In this document: in pieces, positions 32,394 through 43,957 of the stretch
Layout: every line of letters starts with the position of its first letter
Numbering within the stretch: the first letter of the stretch is position 1
NCBI GenBank assembly: GCA_029582165.1
Contig: CM055872.1
Location: 715,728 to 779,727 of the forward strand
DNA from: Portulaca oleracea
Taxonomy: Eukaryota; Streptophyta; Magnoliopsida; Caryophyllales; Portulacaceae
Length of the DNA: 64,000 nucleotides
Direction of reading: 5' to 3'
Notes under the pieces: model-generated
Database searches by the model: none
Told to the model about the DNA's origin: nothing
What the model saw: the letters and a program-made list of their open reading frames with translations, nothing else
Program-made: the position numbers and the translations under genes

Positions 32394-34197
32394 TCAAGAC
32401 GAAGCAGCTGGGTTCCTTGTGATGGGCAAATTACCATCATAACTGCATTTCAGTACATCTGGTTTCCTCACTAATCTGGGTCCAACTGGAACTTTGCCTG
32501 TTTTGGGACGGATATCCTGCAGCCATAAGAATTAATGGCATAAATAACACTTTTAACGTATGCTTGAATTACAGTTATGGATTCCAGTACCTGATCGAAG
32601 ATGGCAGTGGGGATTGCAAGAGTGGCAACAGCATTTGGAGCATCAACTATGCCGGAGATTCTCCCTTCACACGGGCAGCAAGACAGAAGAAGATAAACCT
32701 GTTCTTTCGAGTATCCAAATTTGGATAGGTAATCTATCGCGTTGAGTACAGCGCGTTTGTAAGCAATGCTAGCCTCCAGGAAGTGCTGTTTTCCGCTCTC
32801 GTCAACACTAATTCCCTCGAAAACTAACCACTCTGAGAACCTCGGTTCAACCGGGCCTATCTCGAAGATGGGGTTCACATGTAGAGGTGTTGGTCCCATG
32901 GGTGTCAGATATTCCTTCATTCCACCTCTTATAATGTCACATCTGAATTAGTGATCAGATGGTAATTAGTGTTTCTTACATAATCCTATGTTATAATAGT
33001 AATCTCAGAGCAGCATTTTGATGGTTTTTCTTGTTCGTCAGATGGTATTAACTCTACAAATTAATGCATATCGAGTTCTAAGAACAGAAGCAAAGGAAGA
33101 GGAGATAGTAGTACTTGAGTTCAAGGAAGCCACTCATCTCAATTGCGCCGCAGAAGGAGACTTCGCCATCCCCCTGAGAGAAGTGCATGTCTCCTGTGCT
33201 AAGATTAGCTCCTTCCACAAACACTGGAAGGTAAATCTTTGAACCTCTGCTGAGATTTTTGATGTCACAGTTGCCTCCATTTTCCCTACCCGGAATCGTC
33301 CTTGCTGCCTCCCTTGCAATCTTCTCCCATTCTGCTGTTCCCTTCTCTATCTGCACATCATCCATCATATATATTCTTACCTTTCACAGATAACATCATC
33401 TTTGGTATGGTATTTCACACAGCTTACCTTTCCCAGTAGGCAGCCTTTAGGTGATGGCAAGTTTGCGAGTGGTCTTGAATGGAGAACCTCACACAGCTTA
33501 AGTGTCTGGAGGCCGTTTTCTTCGACATCTCTTTCCCTTTCATTCCAGATATCCAGAAGCTCCTTTGATGGGGCCGTCCCTATGATTCCGGGGTGCGTCA
33601 ACCCCGGGAAACGTACTCCTGGTATGTGTGGAGACTGAGCGTAAATCCCTTCAAAATACCATATAGCTTTTGTAGCACAAGGGAAATGATCTGTCAAAAA
33701 TCCACCCCCATTTTCTCTGTCAAATGTTGCTGTATAACCCCATTCATCTCCTGGCAGAGGACCCAGATTGCAAATTTCCACCACAAGGAGATCGCCTGGT
33801 TTCGCCGGGATCCCGTCTTCATCAGAGACCTTGATTGGTCCACTTAGGTAGTGAACCTGGTTTCATTCATAAACAGATTAACATCCAGTTGCATCAGTTA
33901 TCTAATAAGTTATCTGATTATCCCATGATTTGTATTTTTACGACAAAGTATTATAGCTGAAGGGAAGTTTGTTCTTACAGTTGAGAGGTCAATAGATTTT
34001 ATATCAGAAGCAGAGTGATCATCATGAACAAAACCTCCAGTCCAGTCCACCATCTCAACTCTAAAGAACTCCCCTGCTTTTACATCAGCTACTGCAGGTA
34101 TTTCGGGGTGCCAGCGATTGTGAAGGGGAAGCTTTTGCTCCCATGGAGGCTTTTTCAGATCAATTTGAACCACTACTCTCGGTGTTCTTGGAGCCAT
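32394..34197 (-). CDS. Formamidase (FmdA/AmdA family)
   Basis: Five exons join in frame with GT-AG borders: 34197-33979, 33856-33428, 33350-33115, 32942-32591 and 32516-32394, giving 452 aa, the usual length of plant formamidases. Residues 1-73 include PLHNRWHPEIPAVADVK and FFRVEMVDWTGG. Exon 2 has GDLLVVEICNLGPLPGDEWG and ENGGGFLTDHFP. Exon 3 has IPGRENGGNCDIKNL and FVEGANLSTGDMHFSQGDGE, the conserved metal- and substrate-site region. Exon 4 has YLLLSCCPCEGRISGIVD. The family hydrolyses formamide or short amides to ammonia plus the acid; the plant substrate is not settled, and the protein is probably cytosolic as no targeting peptide is visible. All family blocks are intact. In Arabidopsis such genes occur as a tandem pair. 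TTTATT at about 32284 and 32312 (AATAAA on this strand) are candidate poly(A) signals. Confidence 0.95.
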
Positions 34198-34618
34198 GGA
34201 TGCAACTTAACTTAGCAGGTATATCCTAGCTCAAAATGACATGATACTGATATGCTGTTGATTCAAAGATGGTTGCTATTGTCTCATCTGTGGTAAGCAT
34301 ATTTTCTTTCCCAGTGGGCCTTGTGTTGTCTGTTTCATAGATAGGACAATAGCAACCAACTTTATTTTCCCAGTTGGCAAATGCTGAATGAAAACTAGTC
34401 CAAGAACACTGACTCAGACATCTGTGGGTGACTATCTTCCTAGTTCCTAGCATGGCATTCATGTCATGTCCTATGAGATTTTGGTTTGCATTGTATTGGG
34501 TCATTTCAGTTCTTGTTATGTTGTTAGCTACATGACTGTAAAACAGATGCTGCAAAGTTCAACTATGTTGCAGATACTTGGAGAATTTTAAGGAGATGGA
34601 AAACTTGTTAGTGCTTAC

Positions 34619-34834
34619 CACAGAAGTGTCAGCATACTTTATATCCTCTGCAGTATAGTTTTTAGTTATACCGCCGCCGCTAAAATCCACCATTTCCACC
34701 CTGAAAAGCTCTCCAGACTTGACTTCTGCGACCGGTGGGATATCAGGATGCCACCGGTTGTGAAGGGGAGGGTTCTGTTCCCATGCCTTTTCCTCCAGGT
34801 CTACACTTACAACAGTCCTTGCACCATGAAACAT
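34619..34834 (-). CDS. Second formamidase first exon (alternative first exon or relic of a lost paralogue)
   Basis: A 72-codon open exon starts with ATG at 34834 and ends at 34619 with a good donor (GTG|GTAAGC). It aligns with exon 1 of the formamidase gene over its length (PLHNRWHPDIPPVAEVKSGE, FRVEMVDFSGGG), but differs at many positions. Like the downstream exon it ends in phase 0, so it could splice to the exon at 33856 and encode a full protein with a different N-terminus. No other exons of a second gene are found between 34618 and 34198. It has no stops or frame breaks, which argues against long neglect. Whether it is expressed cannot be told here. Confidence 0.7.
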
Positions 34835-36003
34835 GGCTATTACTTAGTATCTTCTGAAGCTTTTGGGTGTACTAAGGCTCTCACTTCTTACTCTAAAACT
34901 ACAAATTGTTTTCTTATGTTGTTGGGTTGCTAGAGTGCTGTACCTTTCTTGGTTAGCAACAAACCAGTAACTTCATTCTGTCGTAATCAAACTGGTTAAT
35001 AATTGTCTGACAATAGACTTGAAGACCCACCTTGTTCAAAGTTTCACACAAATACAGATATGGTCTTCCATGCAGCAAAATAATCTATAAAGTTCAGAGA
35101 TTACCTGTTTAACTTTCAACCTGCAATTAGATTGATGAATTTTAACATTTTTCCACAAAACAAACTCCTACTTAACTCAGTCTGAGTGAAGGAGATACAG
35201 TATTCATGTGTAGACAAATTCAGTAACTTCCTGGAGCTTATCCACTTGTTAGATGCTGTTGTAACTCAAGGACACATGTAGAAACTTCAACACCTGTTTA
35301 AACTTGTATAACACCTGTACAATCCCTTTGATTTGTGATTAAGTTACAGACTGTAAGTTTTTCTGTGAAGTTACAGACTGTTCAAGTATGATTATATCCC
35401 CAAGATAAACAGATATTGCAATCCACAAAAGTTTCTAGTCAGGTTAAAAACCTTGGCGTCTCAATCTGAATTCTTTATTGCACTTTTCTATGTTATATTG
35501 TTTGTGTTTGTGAATGGTGATCCTGTGTGTACTACTACTCTAAAATGAACGAGGAACTGAGCTGCTGTGTCATTTTTGTAAGAAGGATGACAAACCTGCT
35601 CCAACTGAAATCTGGAAAGCAAGTGAAATCATCAGTTCTTTATTTGTTATATAATAATTAAAGATTGGAAATGTAATTGAGAATAAATACATATATACTA
35701 AAATGCCCTTAATTAATTTAAATAGAGTGAGGTATTGTTGATTATATTATTTAATTGTGAGGATAATATTAGTATTTTAGATAAATTATGAATTTTAAGT
35801 ATCAATTACCATCCCTCCCGTAATAGTTTATTAGTGAGAGTTCGGGGTTTCTATTCTCATTCTTAATCCCTCACTTTTTGTGATTCCCATAAAACAAACA
35901 TGGAATACCAATTTGTCTATACTCATGCCCACCTTTCCAACTCCCTTATATCAAATGTCCCATAAGGATAGTAAGGTATGTACTGGTCGTCTTTTCTTAA
36001 GTA
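34835..36003. other. Upstream region of the formamidase first exons
   Basis: No coding sequence is seen. It should contain the promoter of the upstream first exon on the - strand, but I see no convincing TATA box at a suitable distance. The composition is ordinary AT-rich plant intergenic DNA. Confidence 0.45.
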
Positions 36004-36270
36004 CTCCCTAGATTCCGTATTAACTTTCATCTTTGAAATTGTGACGTTAAACTTTAAAATCTTTTGACGATAAATTTCTTAATACATACAATAACTTGTT
36101 ATACAAAATTACTGCTATTAAATTCTTAATGAAAAGTATTGTTCTAAAAGTATAAAATTACAATTATTAATAAAATATTATATCAAAAATTATTAATCAA
36201 AGAGAGATATTGTAGACTGTGTCAGTCAATTAAATGAACGAAGTGACAATTAATATGAAACGGAGGGTGT
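36004..36270. mobile_element. Stowaway-like MITE
   Basis: It begins ACTCCCTAGATTCCGTATTA and ends ATTAATATGAAACGGAGGGTGTA, imperfect inverted tips of the Stowaway type. The interior shares ATTGTTAATAAAATA and similar blocks with the other copies in the window. Confidence 0.7.
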
Positions 36271-36472
36271 AACACCTTGCTTTATGTCTTGATGATGTGC
36301 TATGGAGCATTTTTCCTAGTTGATTGTATTTGTATCAACTTGATTTGATTTGTCCATACCACGAGTTTAATTTCGATTCAAGGATTGAGTATATAGGCAT
36401 CAAAGTTTTTCATTGGTTCATTGTTTTTTCTGATTTGGACATGTCAAACACTGGTAGTACCATAATTATTAA

Positions 36473-36729
36473 GGGTGCGTTTGGTTACTCAAAAATCCCG
36501 GGGAAATTATCAATTTTCCCGGGTTGATTTGTTTTCCCTATGTTTGGAAGCAGTTTGACCTTCGTAAAAATTTTACAGTGGACCCACCAATTTCTATATT
36601 TTCCTAGGGAAAATTTTCCTTCTGGGACCCTAAAAGGAATTTTTTCCGGGAAAATTTGTTCTGTGGAAAACTTCCCATGAAAAATTTTCCCCGAGAAAAA
36701 TCTCCCTAGGATTCCTACCAAACGCTCTC
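36473..36729. mobile_element. PIF/Harbinger-like MITE (GGGTGCGTTTGGT family)
   Basis: The tips GGGTGCGTTTGGT and ACCAAACGCTCTC are inverted repeats, flanked by TAA on each side. The 257-bp body is filled with GGGAAAATTTTCC-type complementary blocks, so it would fold into one long hairpin. A related block in the opposite orientation occurs around 42850-43090. Confidence 0.75.
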
Positions 36730-37503
36730 TAAAAGAGTGACCATTGATCCAACACCCTAGAAAAACAACACCCTACCATAAACCACGTTGTGTTGTTGGC
36801 ACAATGGCCACTGAATTGTTCATCTCACGTCATTGTGGCCTATCCTTTCAAAAATTTAATGATGAATGCTTCTTTTTTTGCCCCCTTCTCTCCTGGTAGT
36901 GAAGGTTACTAGAATCGGATTTTGACTCGGATTTATGTGGTAATTAAGATCGGAATTAATCCACATAAGATCATGAATTCGAATGTAGATAGTAAAATCG
37001 TATCGTGAATTTTGAATCATAAAATCGTAGGATCGTAAATCATGAATGGAATTTTAATAACTATGGTTGTAGTGCTTAATAAACACATCCTTCATTATGA
37101 TGGATAGTTCGTCATAAATTGGATCGTGGTCTCTGGCTAACTGTGCTCCGCCTAGAAGTTTATGAGTGCTTATGGATTATGGGCTAGTCCCTTTTACATA
37201 TAAAGTTATACCAATACTTAAACCCGTATGTTGCACGGGGCGCAAGTAACCCACACGTATTATTGAAAATATTACCGATGTTATTTTTAAAAGAATAAAG
37301 AAAAATAACAATGAAAAATAAAAAGAATGGTACATATGAAAAAAAAGAAAATAAAAAAGAGTCATCAGTGTCATCATACACACATTAATGCATACACATT
37401 AATATTAGATTATTTTTATAAAAAATAAATAGAATCAATTATAAATTTCCCAAAATGGCCTCATTGGAACATACATATTACGGTCCTCGTCCTTTGTACC
37501 CAG

Positions 37504-37568
<65 letters not shown>

Positions 37569-38261
37569 CATTCACATAGTAGAAAGGAATGTTGCATTTT
37601 TTTGTGTTATGAAAGTTGTCTACCTACCTGCCTGCTAGCTTGTGTTGATCTTAGCATTAGATGAACATTAATTTAATAAACCTAGCAATTCGGATGACCA
37701 GGTTAAATAAGGTCATATGTATATTTAGTTAGGGTAAATAATGTCAGATATATTTAAAGTTCAAGCAAATTCAACATTGAAAATACGAATTGGGGTGTAC
37801 TTTGAATTCAGTTAAATATTTATGGTTTTTGTTCACACATGAAATTAATTTTCATATTCGGATACAATAACCAAGAATCACAACACCAATTAAAATTAAG
37901 CTACTTTTTCTATCAGACCTATCAATTCGGATAGATGAATTAAATATAGGTGGAGGATATATTTAGTTAATGCAAAAGATATATTTTAGGTCCATACCAA
38001 ATTGTGTGTGTTTTAGATTCATATAAATATATGCTAGATTGCTAGGTGTATTTAATTAAACCCATCCGTTGAACGAGTATATTGACTAGTGTTAAATATA
38101 AGCTTGAGTGCTTAATGCTTATGTGAGTACGGGCCTTTTTTTTGACATAAAATTGGATAGCATAAATATTATAAGTTTTGATAATTTTAAATACAATTTT
38201 GGATGTGAATATATTGGAGTCATAATGGATTGAACTTTTTGGTCAAGAATTTTGGATATTT
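36730..38261. other. Intergenic stretch with a (TA)n tract
   Basis: No gene is seen. It contains a (TA)n tract at about 37507-37563. Short phrases such as AATTCGGAT and GGTTAAATAAGG recur in degraded form (37690-38100), suggesting an old repeat. Confidence 0.5.
37507..37563. repeat. (TA)n microsatellite
   Basis: An uninterrupted TA run of about 57 bp. Confidence 0.95.
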
Positions 38262-38537
38262 GGGCCCTGCTTTTTTATGCGGTGGGGTGTGATGCGGTAT
38301 TACATCACATAATTGTCACTTAATTTTTTTTTATGTAAATGACCAACATTTTTTAAATCCACCTAATTTTGTCACTTAACTTTTTAATTTAAAAAAAAAT
38401 CAATTTACTTTTTTCAATTTCAAATTAAAAAACACATACTCCACCTACCATAACTCGTGACATTTCACGACACTTTTTCAATTTTCACCATACCGTAGCA
38501 TCGTCACATTCCACCCACCATACAAAAGACTAGGGCC
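38262..38537. mobile_element. MITE of the GGCCCTGTTCTTTT family, diverged copy
   Basis: The tips GGGCCCTGCTTTTTTATGCGG and ACAAAAGACTAGGGCC are inverted repeats of the family form. The interior has GTGATGCGGTATTAC and CATTCCACCCACCATAC blocks. The flanking duplication is not clear. Confidence 0.6.
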
Positions 38538-38978
38538 ATAGAAATAATCATGGTCCATCCAACTCATTTGAGGTAGGAAAAGCTTCATTTGTGGGTCCTT
38601 GAATTACTCATCACCTAAACATTGATTTTGACATGCATTAGATAGGAATGCTGTCAATTTGTATGTTTAATCAACCTCACTAATGTAATTTGGTAGATTT
38701 GGGTACGGTGGAGAATCTGTGAGTGGTAAGAGGATGATTCTCCTTAATTAGAGCCCCCCTATTATTGTATTGGAATCTCAGGATAATGTTTCACTGCTTT
38801 TGTTCAAATCATGTTAACTCATTGATTGCATTTGCTGGTGTAAATGTTATATTTGGTGTAATCTATTGAAATTTTTTAATATTAATATGTAGTTCATTTT
38901 TAAAAATGGACTTTATAACAATTATCAATTTAAAGAGGGACGAAAACTAATGTACAACGAAGGAAGTAACATATAGGT

Positions 38979-39340
38979 TGTGTTCGGTAGTAGCGTTTGA
39001 AATAACGTTTAGCGTCTTGACTAAGTCAAAATTCTAATCGCATAAATATTAGTGTTCGGTAAGCTAGCGTTTTAAGGAGCATTATGTGAACGTTAATAAA
39101 GTTAACGTTTAGTGTTTGGGGTAGCGTTTCATATTTTTCGGTCAAAAGATACCCTTTGAAAATTTTATGTTTGGAAATTGTTGATATCTTTCTATGTCAT
39201 TTCACATTAGTCTGTTAATTCAACCGCTAAATTTACCAAACACAATTCTCTTTTGGATAATCATCTGCTATCCGCTACTTAAACCATTATCCGCTATGTA
39301 AACCGCTATCCGATACACAAACTTCTATTCGCTATGTAAT
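38979..39340. mobile_element. Inverted-repeat element (GTTCGGTA family), copy 2
   Basis: It starts GTGTTCGGTAGTAGCGTTT and follows the copy at 29916-30273 block by block (GACTAAGTCAAAAT, AATTCAACCGCTAAATTTAC, AACCGCTATCCG). The right terminus is degraded or missing. Confidence 0.65.
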
Positions 39341-39839
39341 ATAAAAAAAATTTAATTAAGAAGGGCGTAAAAGGAATGATGGAAGTATTTTTTAGGTCTA
39401 GTAGATGTGACTGAGAAATTTAAAATATATATCCATCGGAAGATGAACTTGTGGCTTTTTGGCGGTGTGTATAGCCACAATGTTTGACCTTTGGCTGTCC
39501 CGTGGCTACGGGAACTTGGGGACATGCATTTGGATATTTTGGATCGCTACTTTAGAGGAAGAAAGCTCCATGTCTTGGGACGACTCCAATTTTGCTGCTC
39601 TCTTTCTTCTTTCTCCCTCATTTCGTGGGACCAAATTTTATCGCTTTTTCACCCCTTCCCATCACCAACAAAGTTGCATTATTGATACCACAACATTTTT
39701 AGTTTTTGAAATATAAAACCCAAATTTATCCTTTTCATATTATTCATTATTTATATATTTTGGAACCCCATTTTAATTTTTATACTATAATAGAAAATAA
39801 TTTTATCTTTTCACTTAATCTTGCTCTCTAGAGCTCACC

Positions 39840-40290
39840 ACGGCCTGTGTTGAGCCCAGGGAGCTTAATCTTACTCCCTAGAGATTAACACGACCCGTGC
39901 TGGTCTTGTATTCAATCGTGTTGGTCATATTTTTTATGTTTATTCTATGGCTCTATTCTTTTCTGCAGTATTTTGCGGAATTGTGTGGTGAAGAGTGGTG
40001 GAATTGTGGTGAGGTGTGGTGGAATTGTGGTGGATTATTGGTATGTGGAGTAGGTGATAAGAGAGAATGTAAAAAGTAGAGGAGAAAAGTGAGGAGAGAG
40101 AAAAGTGAGGAGAGAGAAAAATAATGATTTGTGGTAAAGTGTGATGAGTTGTGGTAAACTGCGGTATGATGTGGTACCGCAGTTTGCCAACCGCAGAAAA
40201 GAACAGGGTCTATATATGACTCTTATACTTGTTCCACATGACTTCTCATATTATACGATCTTCTTATACTCTTGAAATAATCCCAACAGT
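39840..40290. mobile_element. Dispersed repeat interrupted by a MITE
   Basis: The outer sequence (39840-39948 and 40211-40290; GAGATTAACACGACCCGTGC, then TATATGACTCTTATACTTG) matches an uninterrupted block at about 59850-59990. The two outer parts are contiguous there. The 59.7-59.99 kb copy starts near TGTTGGAGAATTATATCAG, reminiscent of a Copia LTR start, so the repeat may be LTR-derived. Confidence 0.6.
39949..40210. mobile_element. MITE of the GGCCCTGTTCTTTT family, inserted in another repeat
   Basis: The tips GGCTCTATTCTTTTCTGC and GCAGAAAAGAACAGGGTC are inverted repeats. The body has repeated GTGGTGGAATTGTGGTG and GAGGAGAGAGAAAAGTGAGG blocks. The insertion is confirmed by the uninterrupted copy of the host repeat at 59.9 kb. 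Confidence 0.8.
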
Positions 40291-42399
40291 TCCAACACCA
40301 AAAAATAATATGTTGCACCTGCGTTGAATACTCCCCCACCCTGCCCATGGTTAATATAGTAATATACTTGCACTAATATAAATCTTGTAGTTATAAATTT
40401 TTCATTATACTAGTCTGGGCAGCGCTGCTATGTACGTGCTAATCCGATAATTATAACCGTCAATTACAACTGTCTAATAATGATAGTGACAGACTTTAAT
40501 TGTTGATTAGTTTTGACGAGTGAAGTGTTCATCAGAAAAATATTATAGATGGTCGTCCTTGCGTACATTTTAACGTTCAGAATGCTACATTTTTGCAAAA
40601 GATTTGAAGATAGTTTTTACGAAATCTAAAACATCCCAAAAGCCCAAAAAATGGATAATCTAAGTTTCACAAGCCTAACTCCTATATAAACTTCCAACTA
40701 TTGAACTACTATCCTTCCAATCATTTGGTAGGTGAATAATATATATAGACCTAATGTGTTAAAATGTATCTAAACAGCCTTCCATTACCCATCTCTCCAT
40801 AAGTATCTAAAATCAAGACATGTGTCTTTCTTAGGAAATCAACTAGTATTTGGCCAAAACGGACATAAAAACACTAAACATTTTGCCAGAGTTATACCAC
40901 TAAGGGGTCTTATAAGAGGAGCTCGATACTAATCTAGCAATCACTTGTCATCGACCAAAAAAAAAATTCTAACAAAAATCTAACTTGTGCAGTGACAGCT
41001 TAGTGAAGCACATTGTACTAACAAAGGTGATAAAAGTTACTATGAATTATTAAAAAATAAGTCAATCTAAGACTAAAATCACAGGAAAACACAAATGTAC
41101 GTAGATCTTTGTAATGCATGTTCTTGCACAAAAACATGTAAGAAAGAGTATCTTAAGACCAACAACATATTGAAGAACGACATGGTTCTCAACTCTAGCA
41201 ACTCAAGCTGCTTAATATGATCCATATTCATCAAGCGCTCTAAACGCATACAAATGCAGGATGATTAGAACCTGCATAGATATAGATATTCAAGGCAACA
41301 AGTTAATTGCCACCCTTTCCTTTCCTTGAGACTTGAAAAAGGATAAATGATACCATAGATAAATCAAGCGTTGTGATATATTAATAACAGGAACAAATAA
41401 GATCAAAACGGAAGAAGCAAATGTATCAAAGCCTACAAGTTATCTTCTAATATTCATGTTTTCTAACACATGAAATGTTTTGACAATAGGAACAAATAAG
41501 ATCAAGAAGGAAGAGGCAAATGTGCCAAAGTCTGCAAGTTATCGTCTAATCATGGTTTCTAAACATGAAAATGTACCAAAAGTTTTTTGGCTCTTATAAC
41601 TACAAATAAGATCATTACTATTTCTATATTTATTAATAAAATTTATTAATTATTATAAAATTATCAGTTTATTATAAAATTTTTATTAAATAATAATTCA
41701 GCATTTCAATTACATTTGACCTGGCATGATTTGCCCAATTCTCAACCATTACCCACAATAATCTTATTGAAAAAGATGCGGAACACACGAAACCGATTAC
41801 TACTTGTAATGGAGTAATTAATATTAAATGATTCATGATTTAATAAATTAGAAAATGGAGGAAAATAAAATAAAATAAGAAGGGAAGTGGGAAACAGACA
41901 CCAACTTCCAACATGTTTGCTAGCAGCTGACGTTGCATCTCCATTTTATATTACTTCCACTTGTTCTCCCCATAATCTCACCTGCCTCAATCATTAATCA
42001 CCTTAATTATTTATACCACTACTTAATTAATTCACTCCTAAATCATAAATTTAATAAACAGAATTGAACAAGTAGTATCACTAAATCAACTTTTATCGTC
42101 TTTAATACTTTATTTTTTAAGATAATTTTTATTTAGGTATTTTTCAGATTATATTTTGATTACATAATAGTCATAATTTTATATGATTGATCATTATACA
42201 TTTTTATTTAGACTGAACAAATTTGACATGTTTACTCAATATTTGTCTCGAGATCGAATAATGATTATTAAATTTTGTAGTTTGAGAAATAAGGGTAAAT
42301 TTTAAATTACCCATTACAAACATATACCACAATTTTCATATATCAAATTCATATTGATTGGGTTCGACCAAATTCTGGGTGGGTCAAACTCTTAACCAT
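40291..42399. other. Intergenic stretch, nothing recognised
   Basis: No coding sequence is supported on either strand. A partial duplication is visible around 41380-41560, where AACAAATAAGATCAA...GAAGAAGCAAATGT appears twice about 100 bp apart. Confidence 0.5.
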
Positions 42400-42800
42400 G
42401 ATGGTTCTGTCAATCAACATGGGAAGGGTTTGTCATACATGAACATTTGGACAGACTTCTTTGAGTGGGGTCCTTCAAACTCCATGCACAACCTATTTTC
42501 CTTGCGGAGGCTCTAGCTATGAAAGTCAGGATCGTGCAGGCTCTTAAAGCATGATACAAGAAAGTTTAGGTTGAACGTGACAATCTTACACTTATTCAGA
42601 CGATCCAAGGGGTGTTCAAAGTTTCGTGGCAAAATGATATGACTATTAGAGATATTAAGAATTACTTACAACTATTAGAGGGTTACTCGGTTATTCATAG
42701 TATTAGAGGGTTACTCGGTTATTCATACTCTTAGGGAGGTCAATTTAGCGGCTGAATGGTTAACTAATAGGGACACTACAACTCAAATCTTGGAAGTTGG
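42400..42800 (+). pseudogene. Degraded RNase H-like fragment
   Basis: Frames on the + strand give AQPIFLAEALAMKVRIVQALKA, then VERDNLTLIQTIQGVFK, and finally HTLREVNLAAEWLTNR, which is the same RNase H pattern as at 9600-10093 but more decayed. Stops occur in between. A 25-bp block (TTAGAGGGTTACTCGG...) is tandemly repeated at about 42677-42730, adding to the damage. Confidence 0.6.
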
Positions 42801-42844
42801 AGTCATAGCCCTTCTTCTGATTTTTTTTTTTTTGTTTCATGGTA

Positions 42845-43110
42845 ATTTAGACAGACGCCTTGTGAAAACGGTTTCCTAATTTCCATCGAAATTTTTCAAG
42901 GAAAGTTTTTCATGGGAAAGATTTTCCGGAAATTTTTTTTCCCTCAGCCCCCCAAGGAAAATTTTCCCTGGGAAATTGCAGGAAACGGTAGGCCTATCGT
43001 GAAATTTTTTCTAAGGTCAACTTACATCCAAATATGGGGAAAATAAATCAGCCCATATTGACCATTTCGCTGAGATTTTTCACCAACCAAAGGCACTATA
43101 AGACATATAG
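42845..43110. mobile_element. Diverged GGAAA-rich MITE
   Basis: The segment is rich in complementary GGAAAATTTTCC blocks and reads like the reverse complement of the 36473-36729 element (GGGAAAATTTTCC, CCTAGGGAAAATT-like text). The ends are not well defined. Confidence 0.5.
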
Positions 43111-43252
43111 AAAGAAAAGTAGTCATCAAACTTTAGTTGTGGTGCTTCTTTGTTGTTGGCTGACTTTTACTATACTTTTCTCTGCGGCGAAAACCGCACT
43201 AGTGTTATCTCTTTAGCCTCTTTTGACTTTCAATAATAAAAAAAAAAAAACA
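43111..43252 (+). mobile_element. Retroelement 3' tail with A-run
   Basis: It ends TTTAGCCTCTTTTGACTTTC, AATAAT and a run of about 13 A residues. The same end without the long A-run is at 12640-12905. Together with the RNase H relic just upstream it looks like the 3' end of a LINE, later split by the MITE at 42845-43110. Confidence 0.5.
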
Positions 43253-43957
43253 TAAAGGAGTGGTTAATAAAGACGCAGATAGAGATGCAAATTTGACTAG
43301 AATATACCCTAAAAATTTTGTTAATAATTACTAGTAGATTGGAAGGAGAGCATTCAGAACTTAATTAGGGGCATGACTGATGACCTCATATCCCATGTGA
43401 AGCTGAATTGGACTGGTTTTCTTATTAATTTGCTTGGTCAAAGAATATGTCATCAAACTTGCCTAGCTTTGAAATGTTTGGATTCCATTTCAATGAATCT
43501 GCTTAAACAAAAAAAAACCCAAAGATTATACTCTGAATGATGATGATACTTTGATGTTACATGCCTTCGTTTTTATATAGTAAATTCAAAAGGATATTAA
43601 CAACATAACATAAAGTAATTTCTGCTTCTCATACAACCACAAATTTAATTCTAATAAACTGCATTTCGTAGTAGTAGATCTAACTTTTAGAAACTATTTT
43701 ATACATTAGCTTAGGCTGTATATAAGAGCACCCGCAATGGTGAACATAAGTTATACTCAAGAGATGAGGTGGAAGCAGTATGGCCCACCAAAAAAGTTAG
43801 AATTAAACTCTCCATATTAACTTGTTTTCCAATAGTGAGTGTGACTTTGATTAAAATAAGTAAAAAAAAAGTGTAGGCCCATATTTAATAGTTTAAATAC
43901 ACTATAACAAAAATATAAAAAATGAAAAAGTATGTCGAGAATCTCGTCCTCGTCCTC

